DNA of 64,000 nt from Atherinomorus stipes. Its lineage: Eukaryota > Chordata > Actinopteri > Atheriniformes > Atherinidae. The notes beneath the pieces are model-generated. The model was given only the letters and a program-made list of their open reading frames with translations. It did no database searches and was not told where the DNA came from. Within the stretch, counting starts at the first letter, position 1; every line of letters begins with the position of its first letter. Where the stretch lies: positions 237,884 to 301,883 of the forward strand of contig JALJCO010001388.1 in assembly GCA_023101725.1 (NCBI GenBank). Direction: 5' to 3'. A program made the position numbers and the translations under genes. Below, piece by piece: positions 24,426 to 37,491 of this stretch.

Positions 24426-25320
24426 TAGAGCTGCACCTATCGATCATTTATTTTTCCATTAATCTATCGATTATTTTTTAAATTAATTAAGTAATCTATT
24501 GATTATTTCCAACAAAATATAAAATGCAGTACATCAAAAAAGGAGTCATTCAAAGTCAAGCTTTCATTAAAAATATACAAAAAAGCAGCAGTCCTCCTGC
24601 AAACAAAAGCACTCAACCAAAATCTGCTTTACGTAAAAATCTTTTTAAAGGAATTCAACTGGGGATGGATGTTTCGATACCTTGGAGTCGATACTTCAAT
24701 ACCAGCCAGACAAAATATCAGAATCGATACTTTTTTGAGTATCGTGATACCACAGTACAGATACAAAACATACAATTTGTTTATACTTTTGAAAGTTTTA
24801 GGCAATGAAATGATGAAAGCAGCCAGATTCTAGCTTCCGTATCACATGATGGTGGTAGCCTATCAGATGTCATGATGATGCTGCTACTGTTAGTGATGAT
24901 GATGACGTTTTGTTGTCTTTCAGTGGTTTAATGCACATTATGCTTTGGTAAATTTGTAATATAACTATTACATTTTCTATTTTAACATATTCCAATTCAT
25001 AAATTTGATTATCTTAGTTTGTATATATTATGTTATTTGATAATTGAAAGAAGTTTTTAATCTATTTTTGTTTAATTTTATCATCACTATGATTTATTAT
25101 TGTTTTAAAACTGTTTCTTTCCAGTACTTCTGTTCTCAGGTTTTACTTATATCTAATAATGCCCTTGCATTCAAGATATTAATGCAATCATGTGATTTTC
25201 TTTTTAAGGAACAAAACGTATCGATATCGGTATCGCTGAAAAAGTGCCATAAACTACGGCTATTGTATCGACATAAAAAATTTCGGCATCGCCCATCCTA
25301 AATGCAACTAAGCCTCAAGA
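24426..25320. mobile_element. hAT relic hosting a second hAT element
   Basis: The left piece begins TAGAGCTGCACCTATCGATC, a common fish hAT start. At 24660-25300 sits an inner 641 bp element with ends TGGGGATGG/CCCATCCTA and GATACTTCAATACC/ATCGATATCGG-type repeats, flanked by 8 bp duplications AATTCAAC (24652-24659) and AATGCAAC (25301-25308), one mismatch. The outer element's right end was not found. Confidence 0.65.
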
Positions 25321-28300
25321 TAGCAGCATTTTTCAAGTGTACAGTGACAAAACAGCGCAAATATTGAGAAATAAAGAGAAAAAAATGTAGCAGCTTCAAA
25401 TCTCCAAGAATAATACATTAATATGAAATAAGAAATATCTGTATAAATAATGTAATTGTAAATAATGTACCCTCAACATAAAATATAATTATGTAATTTT
25501 TTTGTCTCTTCCTTGAAAAACCTAAAAAAAAAAAAATACTTCAGTGAAATGCATCATGATGAATGAATCATGATAGACCCAAAAACAAAATGCAAGATTT
25601 CTGAATGATGTACCAAATTATTGCAGATAAGACAAGTCATTGTCAAACACAACAAAGACTATTAATCTGTTAAATTAATATAAATTTTCAAAACAACTCA
25701 ATTTTTTTAATGCCATATTACAAATTTTAATTTAGCATTATCTCATTTAAAGAAGCTTATTCCGGGATTTTAGGTGGTTTGATTTCATGGTGAACTGAAT
25801 CCACAAAAAAAAAAAAAAAAAAAAAAACCTTTTTTTTTTTTAAATCTATTATTTAGGAAATTTATAATATCTTTAAAACCTTATGAACAATTCAAATCAG
25901 GTCTGCATGCTGGCTGTGCCGTGGTTTAGTTTTGGCCTCCATGGCGCATGAACACACCACAATTTTTTCAAAGCATGGCTTATCTTGAAACCAGAAACCA
26001 GAGACATCCGTGCACATATAAGTCAATCAACATTCAAGAAAATGGTCTTCCATACAGTATGTATGAAAATAGATGGCAGTGAGTTTTTTTCATAGCTAAT
26101 TATTATTAGTGGTAGTAGTAGTACTAGTAGTAGTACTATTATTATTATATTGCAAAGGCAGTTGATTTTCTATTTTGACATAGATATTTGACTAGTTTAT
26201 GCTGTTTGTGTGACAGAGTGAATGACTTTTTTTCTGGTCACAACGTTGCCCTGATAAATTACAATATATCCCAAACCAGTCATTTGCTCTCAGCAACACC
26301 GCAGCCCCTTGTCTCTAAGCCTGTTAGCATTAACAAAACGTTACCCCTTGCAATCCGTTTTGTTTTAATACCACATTTACTGTAAAGTTTTCTAATGCTT
26401 TTCTCAACCAGCTGGAAAAGTGGTTAACACGCAGTCATGCATGTACAACAATACCATTAAATACAATGAAACCTGTATAATTTTGTAAAATGTTGTGATA
26501 CATAATTATGGTCATAAAGCCAGCAATATCACCTTAGACAAATTTTACATGTTTGTAAACAAGAAAACCTTCTCACTTTTGCATTATCAACCATCATCTG
26601 GTCCAATGTTTAACTAGTAACTAACTATGACAGGGAAACATTGCTGTTCAGCAGCATCCCTGTTATCTTTTCACTGACTCATCAGACCAACAGGAAGCTT
26701 GCAGCTTCAAGCCAGCTCATCCTAACAGGAATGTTTCTAAAGTACTTTTTGACTGTATACAGTATCGGCTTATCACTCATCACCTCCTCACACACTTCTG
26801 TTCTGACCGTGATCCACTGGCGAACTTTTAGTGACCCAGCTGTCCTTGATTCCTCTGCACACTGATGGTCACACTGATCCTTCATTTCAACTGTTGGCAA
26901 TCTGCCTGATTGACAGTATTTTATTTTGGTTTTATTTATGAGTTCATGAACTCACAATCCTGACAGCTTTCCAATTTCAGTCTCATTTTCTCTTCTGTAA
27001 AAACTAAATCAAACCAAAGAGGCATTAACGCCTGAAGGAAGTTCCGAGGCAAAATATCAAAGCTTGGCGATGATAGTGGATTACTAAAACCAGAAATGTA
27101 TATTTTTTGCAGTTTACTGAAAAAATTAGACAGCAAAAAGTGACCTTTGTGATGCCTAAAATAATAACAGTTATTTGGTTTAGCATTGCATTTGTGAATG
27201 AATAAAGCTAGCATGTGTGAACTTGCTCTCCATTTCATTCAATCAACTGTGATAATTTGCATAAGCGCTTCTGCAGCACAGGTGTAACTCATAAGGTCAT
27301 CCTGGTTTTCATTTTGCTTGATGAAGTGCGGGGGAAATGACGTAGAAAAAGATCAATTTGAAAGACATGAGAGTCTGAGAGCCAGAGGGAGAGAGAGAGA
27401 GGATTAAAGAAATCCCTGTCCAGATCTCTGGGGATCAGCTCAAATCTTGATCATTTGGTCTTTAGTGAGGGACGCAGGATAAAAACAAGCTGCATGACAG
27501 ACTCAGTGACTGCAACCATTAGAAGTCTGTGGCCTCAGTCAGAAAAATATGTCAGTGCTGAATTTCCAAAGCTGACAACCTGTCACCTACAGGTTTTAAC
27601 TAGAGAGAAATTTATTTTACTCTAAGCCAAAACTCACACCGTAGTAAGCCTGCTGATTTAGTTTTTTTAATCAATATCATTAGAAAACAGAGACCCCGGG
27701 ATAGTATTGAAAACCAAAACCAAGGGGATGTTCTTGGAGTAGAATTAAAATTATTTTTTAATTTTTTTTTTGAGGGGGGGCGTCATAATAAAATACAAAA
27801 GTAGAGAACAGGGTGTATACCAGCGGGTGGACTCTGTTGGTAGTGGAGGAAGAAAGGGCACTCATGTAAGTAGAAATCAAAAACACATTTTTTAACTTTT
27901 TTCAAAAAAGGTTTTGCGACAAAACACACCGGGAAAGGCTTTCAGACCTAACAGGTTAATGCAAAGAGATGAATCTGTAGAATTAACATGCTATTTTTTT
28001 GTAACACATAAACAACAGAGTTATTAATCATGCCACATGAATAATCCAAATTTGACGTTATCTCTGTGAGAGAAGCTTATGTTGGGCATGAAGTAGTTAC
28101 TTATGAAGATTCTGATGGTTTCTAAGCCTTACATCTTGAATTTTTATCACCAGATGTCCAGAAACAAAGTTATCGCAGGTGACATTTCTTCCCCCTCAAG
28201 GTCTGTTTCAGTTAAGAAACTATTTCTTCAACTGAACCATTACCACCAATAATGCAGCTGAAAGCAAGACCCCTAGCGACAGAATGCACACACACCATGC

Positions 28301-28339
28301 AAGACTCCATTTCTGAAAAAAAAGCATGTTGATGCTCTT
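25321..28339. other. No gene seen
   Basis: AT-rich DNA with A/T homopolymers (25805-25840), a trinucleotide-like AGT/TTA tract near 26105-26145 and a GA tract near 27390. No exon-like frame recognised. Confidence 0.5.
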
Positions 28340-28765
28340 TTGAAGTTTGCAACACAACATCTGGACAAACCCGACATTCTGGAAAACATAGCCTAGTATG
28401 AGGAGACCAAAACTCAACTCTTTGGATGTCATAAGACACAACATGTTTGGAGGAGAAATGGCACCGCACTTGACCCCCAAAACACCATAGCAACAGTAAA
28501 GTTTGGAGGTGGGAACATCATGGTGGGGGCTGTTTTTCAGCATGTGGTACTGGCAGACTTCATATCATTGAAGGACGGCCCAGTCAATCACCCGACCCAA
28601 AAGAACCGAAGATCTGAGTTGACAGAAGAGACCCAGAACCTTGAACATTTGAAGGCAGTTTGTATGAAAGAATGGGCCAAAATCACACCTGAGCAATTTA
28701 TTTGACCTGTTTCTCCATACAGGAGGCGTCTTGAGGCTGAAATCACCAACAAAAGTTTTTACACT
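28340..28765 (+). pseudogene. Tc1-like transposase relic
   Basis: Broken translation includes TKTQLFGCHKTQHVWR, NTIATVKFGGGNIMVGAVF and, later, VCMKEWAKITPEQF, which match the order of Tc1 family transposases (…VWRKKG…TVKHGGGSIM…). Middle catalytic segments are missing. Confidence 0.75.
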
Positions 28766-28767
28766 AT

Positions 28768-29058
28768 TACAGATGCAGGCATGAAAAAGTTCCCCTTTCT
28801 GCCGACTGCCAGCTACTTACCAGCCACTTGTCTGCTAATTCAATCGCACAAAGAAACACCTATGTGCCCAGGGGAAACGATTTCAGAGCATAAATGAATG
28901 CCCGGAACTAGGACGTTTCCACACGCCAAGTTTGGACACTGTGCGTGATGACGTATTTGCGGGAGAAATCGTTCAGCCAGTGATAGTGCAGTAATAGTGC
29001 ACTATTACTGCACCACTTCTAGCAGAAAAAGGCGGAACTTTTTCATGCCCGCATCTGT
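28768..29058. mobile_element. Foldback MITE with TACAGATGC ends
   Basis: TACAGATGCAGGCATGAAAA at the left, mirrored at the right by TTTTCATGCCCGCATCTGTA. About 290 bp, no coding capacity; it abuts the Tc1 relic. Confidence 0.8.
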
Positions 29059-29388
29059 AAATAAATTTTAGTGAGCGTATCAAATTCTTATTCCCTGTGT
29101 GTCATTTCACTATATGTAACTTGATTTATGGACATACATGTCAGGATTTTTTTGAATGTGTGCATTACTTGGGTTGTTGCCAATATCTGGTGAAAATTTC
29201 TTGTCAATAGCTCAAATAGAAATATATTTTCGGAGAAAAATGTCGACGTGTTCAATACTGGCTGTTCAATACGTGTTCAATGGCTTCAACACAATAATTC
29301 AATAAAATCCACTACAACCTTTCCAGGTGAACTGAATTAAACTTTCTCGAAACTTTTTCAATGCACATGAACATTGTTCAATGGTTAA

Positions 29389-30167
29389 AGGAGTGATGAC
29401 ATAGCAGTTAAAAACTAGTTTATGTTGTTGGCATTACTTTATATGTAAATACTCCAAAGAAAAAAACTGCATTTTTTACAGCGGAGTATTGTTTTGAAAC
29501 GCCAGACCTCACTTCCTCAGTAATACAGTTGGGTCCGGTGATGATATGGAGATTTACCCGGAGACCACGTTGACTTCATTTTGATTGGCTACACCTTATT
29601 TGGCTATGACCTTATTTGGAGAATCTAGGTCAAGCTGCGGTCGGAGTTTGCTAAAGGCTAACTGCTAGCAACATGGGCACTTCAGACAGTATGAGCTATG
29701 TTTATCAGACAAGACAGCATTTAGAAAATAAATAAACTTACAGGTAATGACAAGGTTGTGGCCCCTCCCTCAGTGTTACTGCAGAAGTTTGCTTTTAAAT
29801 CCATTTGTTTGAAAATCCAGACCTGACTGCACAGAAGTTACTACTAGCTCCATACACGAAGCTGAATCAGACAGGGAGGGGGGGGGGGAGCGGACGGTAC
29901 ATAAACCGTTAGGAGAGAGTGGGGGGGCGCTGTTTACTTGATAGTGTGCTCTTATTGGAGCAATTAAATTACGTAGAATGATAGAACTACGTAGAATGAT
30001 AGCCTGCTGTCTGATTCAACTGTTTCTGAGCAGAGACACAAAGCTGACAAACCATAAACAGGAACTTTGATTCTCACTCTGGACATTCACATGGCCTCAT
30101 CAATGCACAATAGATCATATTATACACCCAAAACCCCAGAAAAGTGAAATTTGATGTCATGGCACCT
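29389..30167. mobile_element. TTAA-flanked element
   Basis: Ends AGGAGTGATGACAT and, reverse-complemented, AGGTGCCATGACAT, flanked by TTAA at 29385-29388 and 30168-30171. 779 bp; internal G9-10 run at 29876-29889; no transposase. Confidence 0.75.
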
Positions 30168-30249
30168 TTAAATACTTATTCTGCATGATCCTGTTCTCCA
30201 AAAACCAAAAGTTGAATATCTCTAACTTTTTGTGAGTAGTGTAGATATA

Positions 30250-31521
30250 CACTGCCTGGCCCCAAGAAAAGTCGCCACCTGGATTTAACTAAGCAAATAG
30301 GTACGAGCCTCCTATTGGATAATTACTGCATGGGCGATTATATTTCAGCTGGCAACAGGTTATTTAACCCCAACTGGTGCAATGACTTGCTTCTCATTTC
30401 CTAAACAACCATATGGAAAAACACATCCGGGGGGGGGGGAAAGATGTTAGTCTGTTTGAGAAGGATCAAATCATTGGCATGCATCAAGCAAAGAAAACAT
30501 CTAAAGAGATTGCAGAAACTACTAAAATTTGGTTAAAAACTGTCCAACGCATTATTAAAAACTGGAAGGATAGTGGGGACCCATCATCTTCAAGGAAGAA
30601 ATGTGGCCGGAAAAAAATCCTGAATGATCGTGATCGGCGATCACTTAAACGTGTGGTGAGATCAAATCGAAGAAAAACAACAGTAGAACAGTAGGCTATG
30701 TTTAATACTGAAAGTAAGAGCATTTCCACACGCACAATGCGAAGGGAACTCAAGGAATTGGGACTGAACAACTGTGTAGCCGTAAGAAAACCACTAATCA
30801 GTGAGACTAACCGGAAAAAAAAGGCTTCAATTTGCTAGGGAGCATAAAGATTGGACTGTGGAGCAATGGAAGAAGGTCATGTGGTCTGATGAGTCCAGAT
30901 TTACCCTGTTCCAGAGTGATGGGCGAATCAGGGTAAGAAGAGAGGCAGGTGAAGTGATGCAGCCATCATGCCTAGTGCCTACTGTACAAGCCTGTGGGGG
31001 CGGTGTTATGATCTGGGGTTGCTGCAGTTGGTCAGGTCCAGGTTCAGCAACAGTATGTGCTCAAAGAATGAGGTCAACTGACTACCTGAATATACTGAAT
31101 GACCAGGTTATTCCATCAATGGACTTTTTCCTTCCCTGATGGCACAGGCATATTCCAAGATGACAATGCCAGGATTCATCGGGTTCAAATTGTGAAAGAC
31201 TGGTTCAGGGAGCATGATACATCATTTTCACACATGGATTGGCCACCACAGAGTCCAGACCTCAACCCTATTGAGAATCTTTGGGATGTGCTAGAGAGGG
31301 CTTTACGCAGCGGTCAGACTCTACCATCATCAATGCAAGATCTTGGTGAAAAATTAATGCAACACTGGATGGAAATAAATCTTTTGACATTGCAAAGAAG
31401 CTTATCGAAACAATGCCACAGCGAATGCGTGCCGTAATCAAAGCTAAAGGCGATCTAACAAAGTATTAAAGTGAATGACCTTTTTTTTTTTGGTGGCAAC
31501 TTTTTTTTTGGCCAGGCAGTG
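30250..31521 (+). mobile_element. Full-length but inactive Tc1-like transposon
   Basis: 1,272 bp with inverted ends CACTGCCTGGCC…/…GGCCAGGCAGTG and TA on both sides (30248-30249, 31522-31523). It carries the broken transposase at 30413-31469. Confidence 0.92.
30413..31469 (+). pseudogene. Tc1-like transposase, broken
   Basis: Cut-and-paste transposase of about 350 residues. The N-terminal part shows helix-turn-helix DNA-binding sequence (LFEKDQIIGMHQAKKTSKEI, KTVQRIIKNW, then GRKKILNDRDRRSLKRVV). The DD34E catalytic residues are seen in [16 protein letters not shown] and PIENLWD. Breaks: in-frame TAG at 30692-30694; one extra A in the run near 30815; one extra base near 31132 (giving DFFLP then TGA); one missing base near 31353. 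The last frame ends GDLTKY and a stop. Few other changes, so the copy is fairly young. Confidence 0.9.
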
Positions 31522-31528
31522 TATATAT

Positions 31529-31580
<52 letters not shown>
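31522..31580. repeat. (TA)n microsatellite next to the Tc1
   Basis: TA repeat directly at the Tc1 right end; a TA tract is an easy target for a TA-specific transposase. Confidence 0.95.
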
Positions 31581-31584
<4 letters not shown>

Positions 31585-33590
31585 ATCAAATACCGTAAAA
31601 TCTACATGATTTTTTTAAAAACCAGTGATATGAAAAATTTGCCATACCAACAGCCCTGCACCTCTGCAAGCTGCAGGCAGGACCTTCTCCATTTTTCAGG
31701 GGGTATGGAGCACTTTATTATTTGGTAATCTGGCACAGTTTTAGATTAATATTTTGTTTTTGTTTTTTCTGAATACTGTCACTTAAAGCTCTTCCAGTAT
31801 TCTTGGCCAAAACTGTAAAAAGTTTGGCTTACGAAATTAAAATGAGGGCACTTCCAGCTAATTAGATTTTATCCAGCTGCCAGCCTGCCAACACCACCCA
31901 CACATCTTCACATAATAAGGCTTTGTGAGGAACTGACAAGGTTTTATGAGCTTGTAATACCGCTAATGATGGAAACTAATTTCTGACGCAAAACTGAGTT
32001 GGATAAGAAGACAAATTTACTTTCCATTTATTAAAACAAAGTCTGTCATACACCATGCACTGTTAAAAACAGTGAGAAAAATCTGATTCCACTCAAACCT
32101 GACGTGCACACTGCACACCAGATATGCATTATTTCACACAAATTACTTGCCTGAAGATTTCAAGACAAACTGCCCCCAGAAAATAGCAGTGGGAAAATGC
32201 TGGAGGGCTTCTCCAAACCAGTTTTCCACCACGATGCTTTCAGCAAAAGGCTCAGTATCAACATGAAGGTGCATTTCACTTGTAAAAGCAGTGGCCCAGA
32301 AATAAACCTGCTATTGTCACCACTGATTTAAAAAAAAATCCAACCTGTTCATACAAGTCACACTATGAATGTGTCAGTCGAGAAAGAAAAAGAGGTGAAA
32401 ACACAAATGCAAAATGCTAACGCCCCTGACGCCTACTACATTCACATGCAGAGACATATTACACCAAGTGACACATCTCCAGGATGTTCAGTTCTCTGTT
32501 TGTGTTTATGACACACTAACAAACTAAAATTAACATTGTTAAGTGCAGGAATGGATCATGATTTTAAAAGCTACTTGCAACCTTTTGTCAAGTCATTTAA
32601 CATTTGATTATTAATTAGCTTGTGCAGATAGCAGAAATTCCCCACATTTCTTTGTATGGATGTGTGATCATCTTTTGGTTTTGGACCCAACAATCATACA
32701 AGTACAGAAAACAGCAGGAGACCTATGAAAACAACCAAAAGCTGCATAAGAGTGCAATACAAGCCTTTTTTTTTAAATTCCAGTTTTCAGTGTCTGAAAG
32801 ATATATTCAACTAATTTAAAATTTTACTCCCAAATAACATTTTTATTTGACAACTTAAACTGTGGGCTGCAACATCCCAGAACAAAGAGTGAAACAAAAC
32901 CATGAGTTCTGCAAAATTATCAAGAAACGTCTATTAAGTCATTCAAGGTTTTAAGTGGAGGAAAGTTTATATAGAGGTTCCAGGTGTCTGCATGTGTGTG
33001 TGTGTAAGCTGTGGCCATCTGGCCCAGAAGTCTGCTTCCTACCATCTTTCCAAACAGGAAGCCAAAACAAATCCTTGATGACACGGGTCAGTGGTTTAAT
33101 TGTCTCTGAGGGATTTCTGCACAGCCAGCAACCAAGTGTCCCCTTCATCTCCAAAGTAGCGGCCGCGGCACTTTGAAATTGATTTATATCTCCTAAAGCC
33201 TGCCTGGTGGAGTCTCACAGCATTTTTAGGGTGTACAATACAGATGGATTATGGCCAGAGGGTTACAAGATACTGAACACTGGTTTCTTTCATTTTCTCT
33301 CTTACACATCTCAGATGCTCATTCCTCGGAAACCACTCACAGCAAAGCAAGACATGAAACTAGATTAATCATGGGAGGGGGGTGGAAGTCCAAACGTGAG
33401 CACAAAAATTCAAAACCATCTGACTCCTGACAGCCCAGCCAGATGTTTCAAACGCGTTTTCATTTAAAGGGCTTTGAAGATGCTCCAGATGTGTGTTACT
33501 CTCACAGAAAGCATGCGCACACACCGTCACTCGCAGGTCTTGGCTGTGAGCCTCACGAGACCCCACCCAGAGACCCCCGTGCTGCATCAG
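31581..33590. other. No gene; hAT-type end fragment at 31580-31660
   Basis: A decayed hAT terminus (AAATACCGTAAAAT, CCATACCAACAGCCCTGC) near the start. The rest is unique-looking with no exon recognised. Confidence 0.4.
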
Positions 33591-34110
33591 CTCCGTTATA
33601 AAGAAAAAAAGGAAAAGGAAACCTGCAAACCTGCGCTGAGAGAGATGCCGGTGAGGACAGCGAGGTGTGCGGTGTCTAACAGCTGGAATGAGAAGCGACG
33701 AGGTCCGCTGTTACAAACAGTGTTTTCCTGCTTACCTTTAAGCTGAGTCCAGTTCTCTCCGCACACTACAGATCCACCGGTGAAACGCTAACAGGGGTCA
33801 CCAATAAGTTACCCCTGCTTCACGGAGAGGAGTAGAGTCACTTTCAAGCGCGAGCTCCCAACATTAGCGGAGGCGGTGTCGACTTACTTAGATTAAATTT
33901 AAGAAAAAAAAAAAAGCTAATACGTGTTCACAGACCCGTGGTTCTTTCGGTACTCCTCGGGTTTGTGAGTGACTCAGAGTTTCGGTACTGTAGGGTCTCA
34001 CCGGTCCTCCCACGCCGCCGCCGCCGCAGTTGGATGGATGATAGGACCCCTTCTACCGCTGGGACGCCTCAGCGCCGCCTGCTGGTGATACCGAGTAACT
34101 GCAGGGAAAT
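33590..34110 (-). promoter_or_regulatory. CpG-rich candidate promoter with minus-strand first exon
   Basis: Much richer in CG than the surroundings (GCGCGAGCTCCC, CGCCGCCGCCGCCGC). On the minus strand CTTAAAG|GTAAGCAG at 33733-33748 is a strong splice donor with no ATG frame before it, as in a non-coding first exon. This would start a gene running towards position 1, but no downstream exon was recognised with confidence. Confidence 0.4.
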
Positions 34111-35147
34111 ACTGGATCTGCGACTCAACAAACTACACTGTAAACTTTAATTAGTTGGCTTTACTTAAAAAAAAAAAAAAGCCGTCTTGCTGACTTAATT
34201 CAGTAATAGGAGTGATTAAATAGAATAAACTAATATGGATAGTAGGTATTAAATATAGGAATAAACAAATAAGTTGAGCGCAGTCACATGGGACTACCAA
34301 CATTATTTACAAATCCCTCGTTTGTGAATTAACTCTAATTCATTGTTAAAAGAAGTGAACTGCATTGTGGGAAACCTGGGCCCTCACCATCCCCCATTTC
34401 CCTGTACTCATTTTAATTAAACTGATTCATCCTAAGTAAATTAGGTAGCATGTTGCCCTTCAAAGTTTTTACAACTTATTTAAAATTAGTATTACTAGCA
34501 ACTAAGTTAAAATTAAGTTCTATCTACTATATATATATATTCTATTAAAACCAATATTACAATTTACAGTGTTTACAATTTACAAGTTTCGGATCTCAAA
34601 TGGCTCCCACATGGCCCTTCATTTATTATCTGTCACAGCTTTCATTTATGCCGAAATATTGCAGTTTGTTGGTACGCTTTTTTTTAACATTATGATTAAA
34701 TAAAAGTCTTATGTTTGTGGCCTTTTTTTGCAAAAAGAAACCCACGAGTATTACTGTTCAAGATTCAACAGCCACACATCACCACAAACAAAAGGCTTTT
34801 TGTTTTTTTATGCCTTGTTTTAGCAAAAACAAGAAACTTTGAACAATGATTTTACCCGTGCAGTCTTTGTATTTACATCACTTCTGGATCATGTGCAACT
34901 TTATAACAACTATGTGCAATAGTTTCTTTATGCGGCAATTTACAATACACACCAGCCTGTTATTTATTTATTTATGAATATCCATATAGCTACTGTACAC
35001 ACCCACTCCTCAGCCAAATTACTACTTATTCATTATTTATCCAAAATGTATTTAAAACTCCTGCACATTTACCTAACTTATCTTAATTTATTTCAATCTA
35101 TCTTTTGTTTATGTTTGTAACTTTTTTTCTGTCTATTCACTTACCTT
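34111..35147. other. No gene seen
   Basis: AT-rich unique-looking DNA with short TTTA tracts. Confidence 0.5.
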
Positions 35148-35202
35148 TTATCTTATCTTTTTTATCTTATCTCATCTTATCTTATCTTATCTTATCTTAT
35201 CT
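35148..35202 (-). repeat. TCTTA pentamer repeat forming nine AGATAA (GATA) sites
   Basis: Nine TTATCT hexamers occur in 55 bp, i.e. nine AGATAA sites on the minus strand, each matching the WGATAR consensus for GATA1/2/3. Further GATA motifs follow at 35368, 35380, 35481, 35522, 35528, 35544 and 35668, and GGTGGGTG (a CACCC complement) at about 35501. It lies 8.4 kb upstream of the alpha gene. It may be a simple microsatellite with no function. Confidence 0.85.
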
Positions 35203-36425
35203 TATGTAAGCGAATTAGTAGTATTACTGATATCAGAAGTATGTCCAAGTGTGAGAGAACTTCAAAGAGAGCAATTAGCTGAAATTTAAACAAAAAAATT
35301 GTTTTTATCTCTGTTATTTAGGTCTTAGAGAAACAGTATATTGTAGTTTGTCAGACACAAGTGAAGCTTATCTATTGACAGATAGAGAGATATCTCAAGA
35401 TAGTAAATTCTCAAGGGGTCCAAATCAATATTCAAATGTCTTGTACTGTAAGTGGAGCTGCAAAGTTTATTCTTTCCACCTGATAGATTGTGTCCTGTAA
35501 GGTGGGTGAATTTTTTGCAGAAGATAAAGATAAGAAAGAAAGAAGATAAAGGATCCTAAAAGGGACTAATAAAGACAGGCAACATGAGGGCAGCTTGTGT
35601 TTACATTAATGTAAACCTGCTGTGGTGGTGACATAATATGTAAATATTTACTTGACTGAAAACAACTGGATAAGATTCACTCCACTGTCATGTGTAACCG
35701 TCATGGCTTGGTTAATTTCTTCATCTAACTAATATGACTGCAGAGCGAATGTTAATTGTGCAGTCACATACTTCACCTCCACTCGACAGAGAGACAGAGA
35801 GATGATCAAAGCATATTTCATCATGTGGACAACATCTGTTTCTCTCTTTGAGAATCTGTTTGTTATGAATAGCATCTGGTTTTACGCTTCCCTTTGGCAG
35901 AACAACGAATACTTGTGTTAAATAGATACAGGATTGTTTATTCTTACTAGATTATTTATCTCTGTTGTCTGCAGGCACTGGGGAGCATCATTATTGAATC
36001 GTAATGGTTAAACTTACAAAAACTCTGCAAATTCAGAACAGCCTTACACAAAAACATTACACATAATTTTGCATGCATGATCAGAGCAAGCAGAAGAAGA
36101 GTCTGCTCCTGCTCAGCAGTTTGACATTTCATTTCTTTCTATTTGTATTTATTGCTTCATAATGTCCCAAACAATTCCAGACTGCAGACAAATTTGTGGA
36201 CTTGGACTCACTTCACTTTATTAAAAAAAAAAAAAAGTCAAATGCAATGAAACTCTGGGAACAATTTCCATGTAAATCAAGAGAGAGAGAATTTTATTGA
36301 CTAAAGAAAATATGTTGGGTCAGCTTAATGACATTGTGTTACTGATGGTTCAGTCCAATCAGATTTGTGAGAGTAAATCTAAATGTGGAGTATATTACAG
36401 TAATCAGAAATGAATTTTAATCATA

Positions 36426-36797
36426 TGCCCAGAGGAAAATGATTTTGGACAGGAGATCTCATAAAGGCCTCATTTACATCTCCAAATGTGAGATCCACAT
36501 GAGAGCCAAATGAGACTTTCTCCTGTTTCTCAACCTTGTCTCCAGATAGAAAAATTGTACAAAATCTCAACCTTAGTCTCACTTCCAGTTCCAAAGGAGA
36601 TCTCAATTATTTCTAAAATAATTCTCAAGATGTCTCCATTAAGTCTCAAAGAAAACTATTTCTCACAGTGAAATTTAGGAGAAACAAAGACGTCAGAGAA
36701 TGAATTAAAACTCAAATGAGGCTGGGATTAGATCTCCTTTTTGTCTCCCGACATGCAAAAGAGAAAGCTTTGAGCAGTAAAATTTTCCTCTGGGTGT
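36426..36797. mobile_element. Foldback MITE rich in TCTC/GAGA words
   Basis: Ends GCCCAGAGGAAAAT and ATTTTCCTCTGGGTG are inverted copies. The inside has many GAGATCTC-like words. About 370 bp, no coding capacity. Confidence 0.65.
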
Positions 36798-37105
36798 TTT
36801 CTCTCCTGCAGGCGTACCTCATGTCAGAGCCCTGGTTCCTCAGCATATGATGCAGATCATGTTTGGCCGGGTGATATCGGAAACATCCTGACTGTCATGA
36901 TATGAGGTGGTATGGGTCTTGCCTAAGGACCCCGACTGGGAGGTTGTATGCAAGATTTAAACTCCAAGCTCTCCTATATAATAACTTGCATAGCTTAGCT
37001 ATCCATCCGACTCAATAAAAGTAAAGGATATCAAACCTCAGGTTTACTGTATTTTGAGGAGGACCCAGGTACCCGAACTAGCAAATATATATATATATAT
37101 ATGTA

Positions 37106-37340
37106 CTGCCTGGCCCAAAAGAAGTCACCACCCAAAAAAAGTTCTTCACTAATATTTTGTTGGACCGCCTTTAGCTTTGATTACAGCCCTTTTACTCCGT
37201 GTACAGTATTCTCTCTACCGACTGTACCGTAACGTCTTTCTCTGTTTGGGCATCATTTTCATTCACTCAGTCCATCCTGAGTAAACTTTGGTTTGGTTTC
37301 TGATGCTTGCCTCGTGAACACGCTACAAGTCTAATTTTGC
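37106..37340. mobile_element. Tc1-like terminal fragment
   Basis: TACTGCCTGGCCCAAAAGAA, then GTCACCACC, resembles the terminal repeat of the Tc1 at 30250. It continues as a typical Tc1 5' region (TTTTGTTGGACCGCCTTTAG). No right end. An AT tract precedes it. Confidence 0.6.
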
Positions 37341-37491
37341 CTACTTTCACGAGAAAAAAAAAAGTTGTGGATGAAAAGAGGTCAAACTAAGTTTATCAAA
37401 ACTTCCTCCCATCCCTTCTATGATTAAAAATGTATTTGAATATTATTCAAGGTGGATTGTGTATGTAAAATACCAGGTTATGACACCTTGA

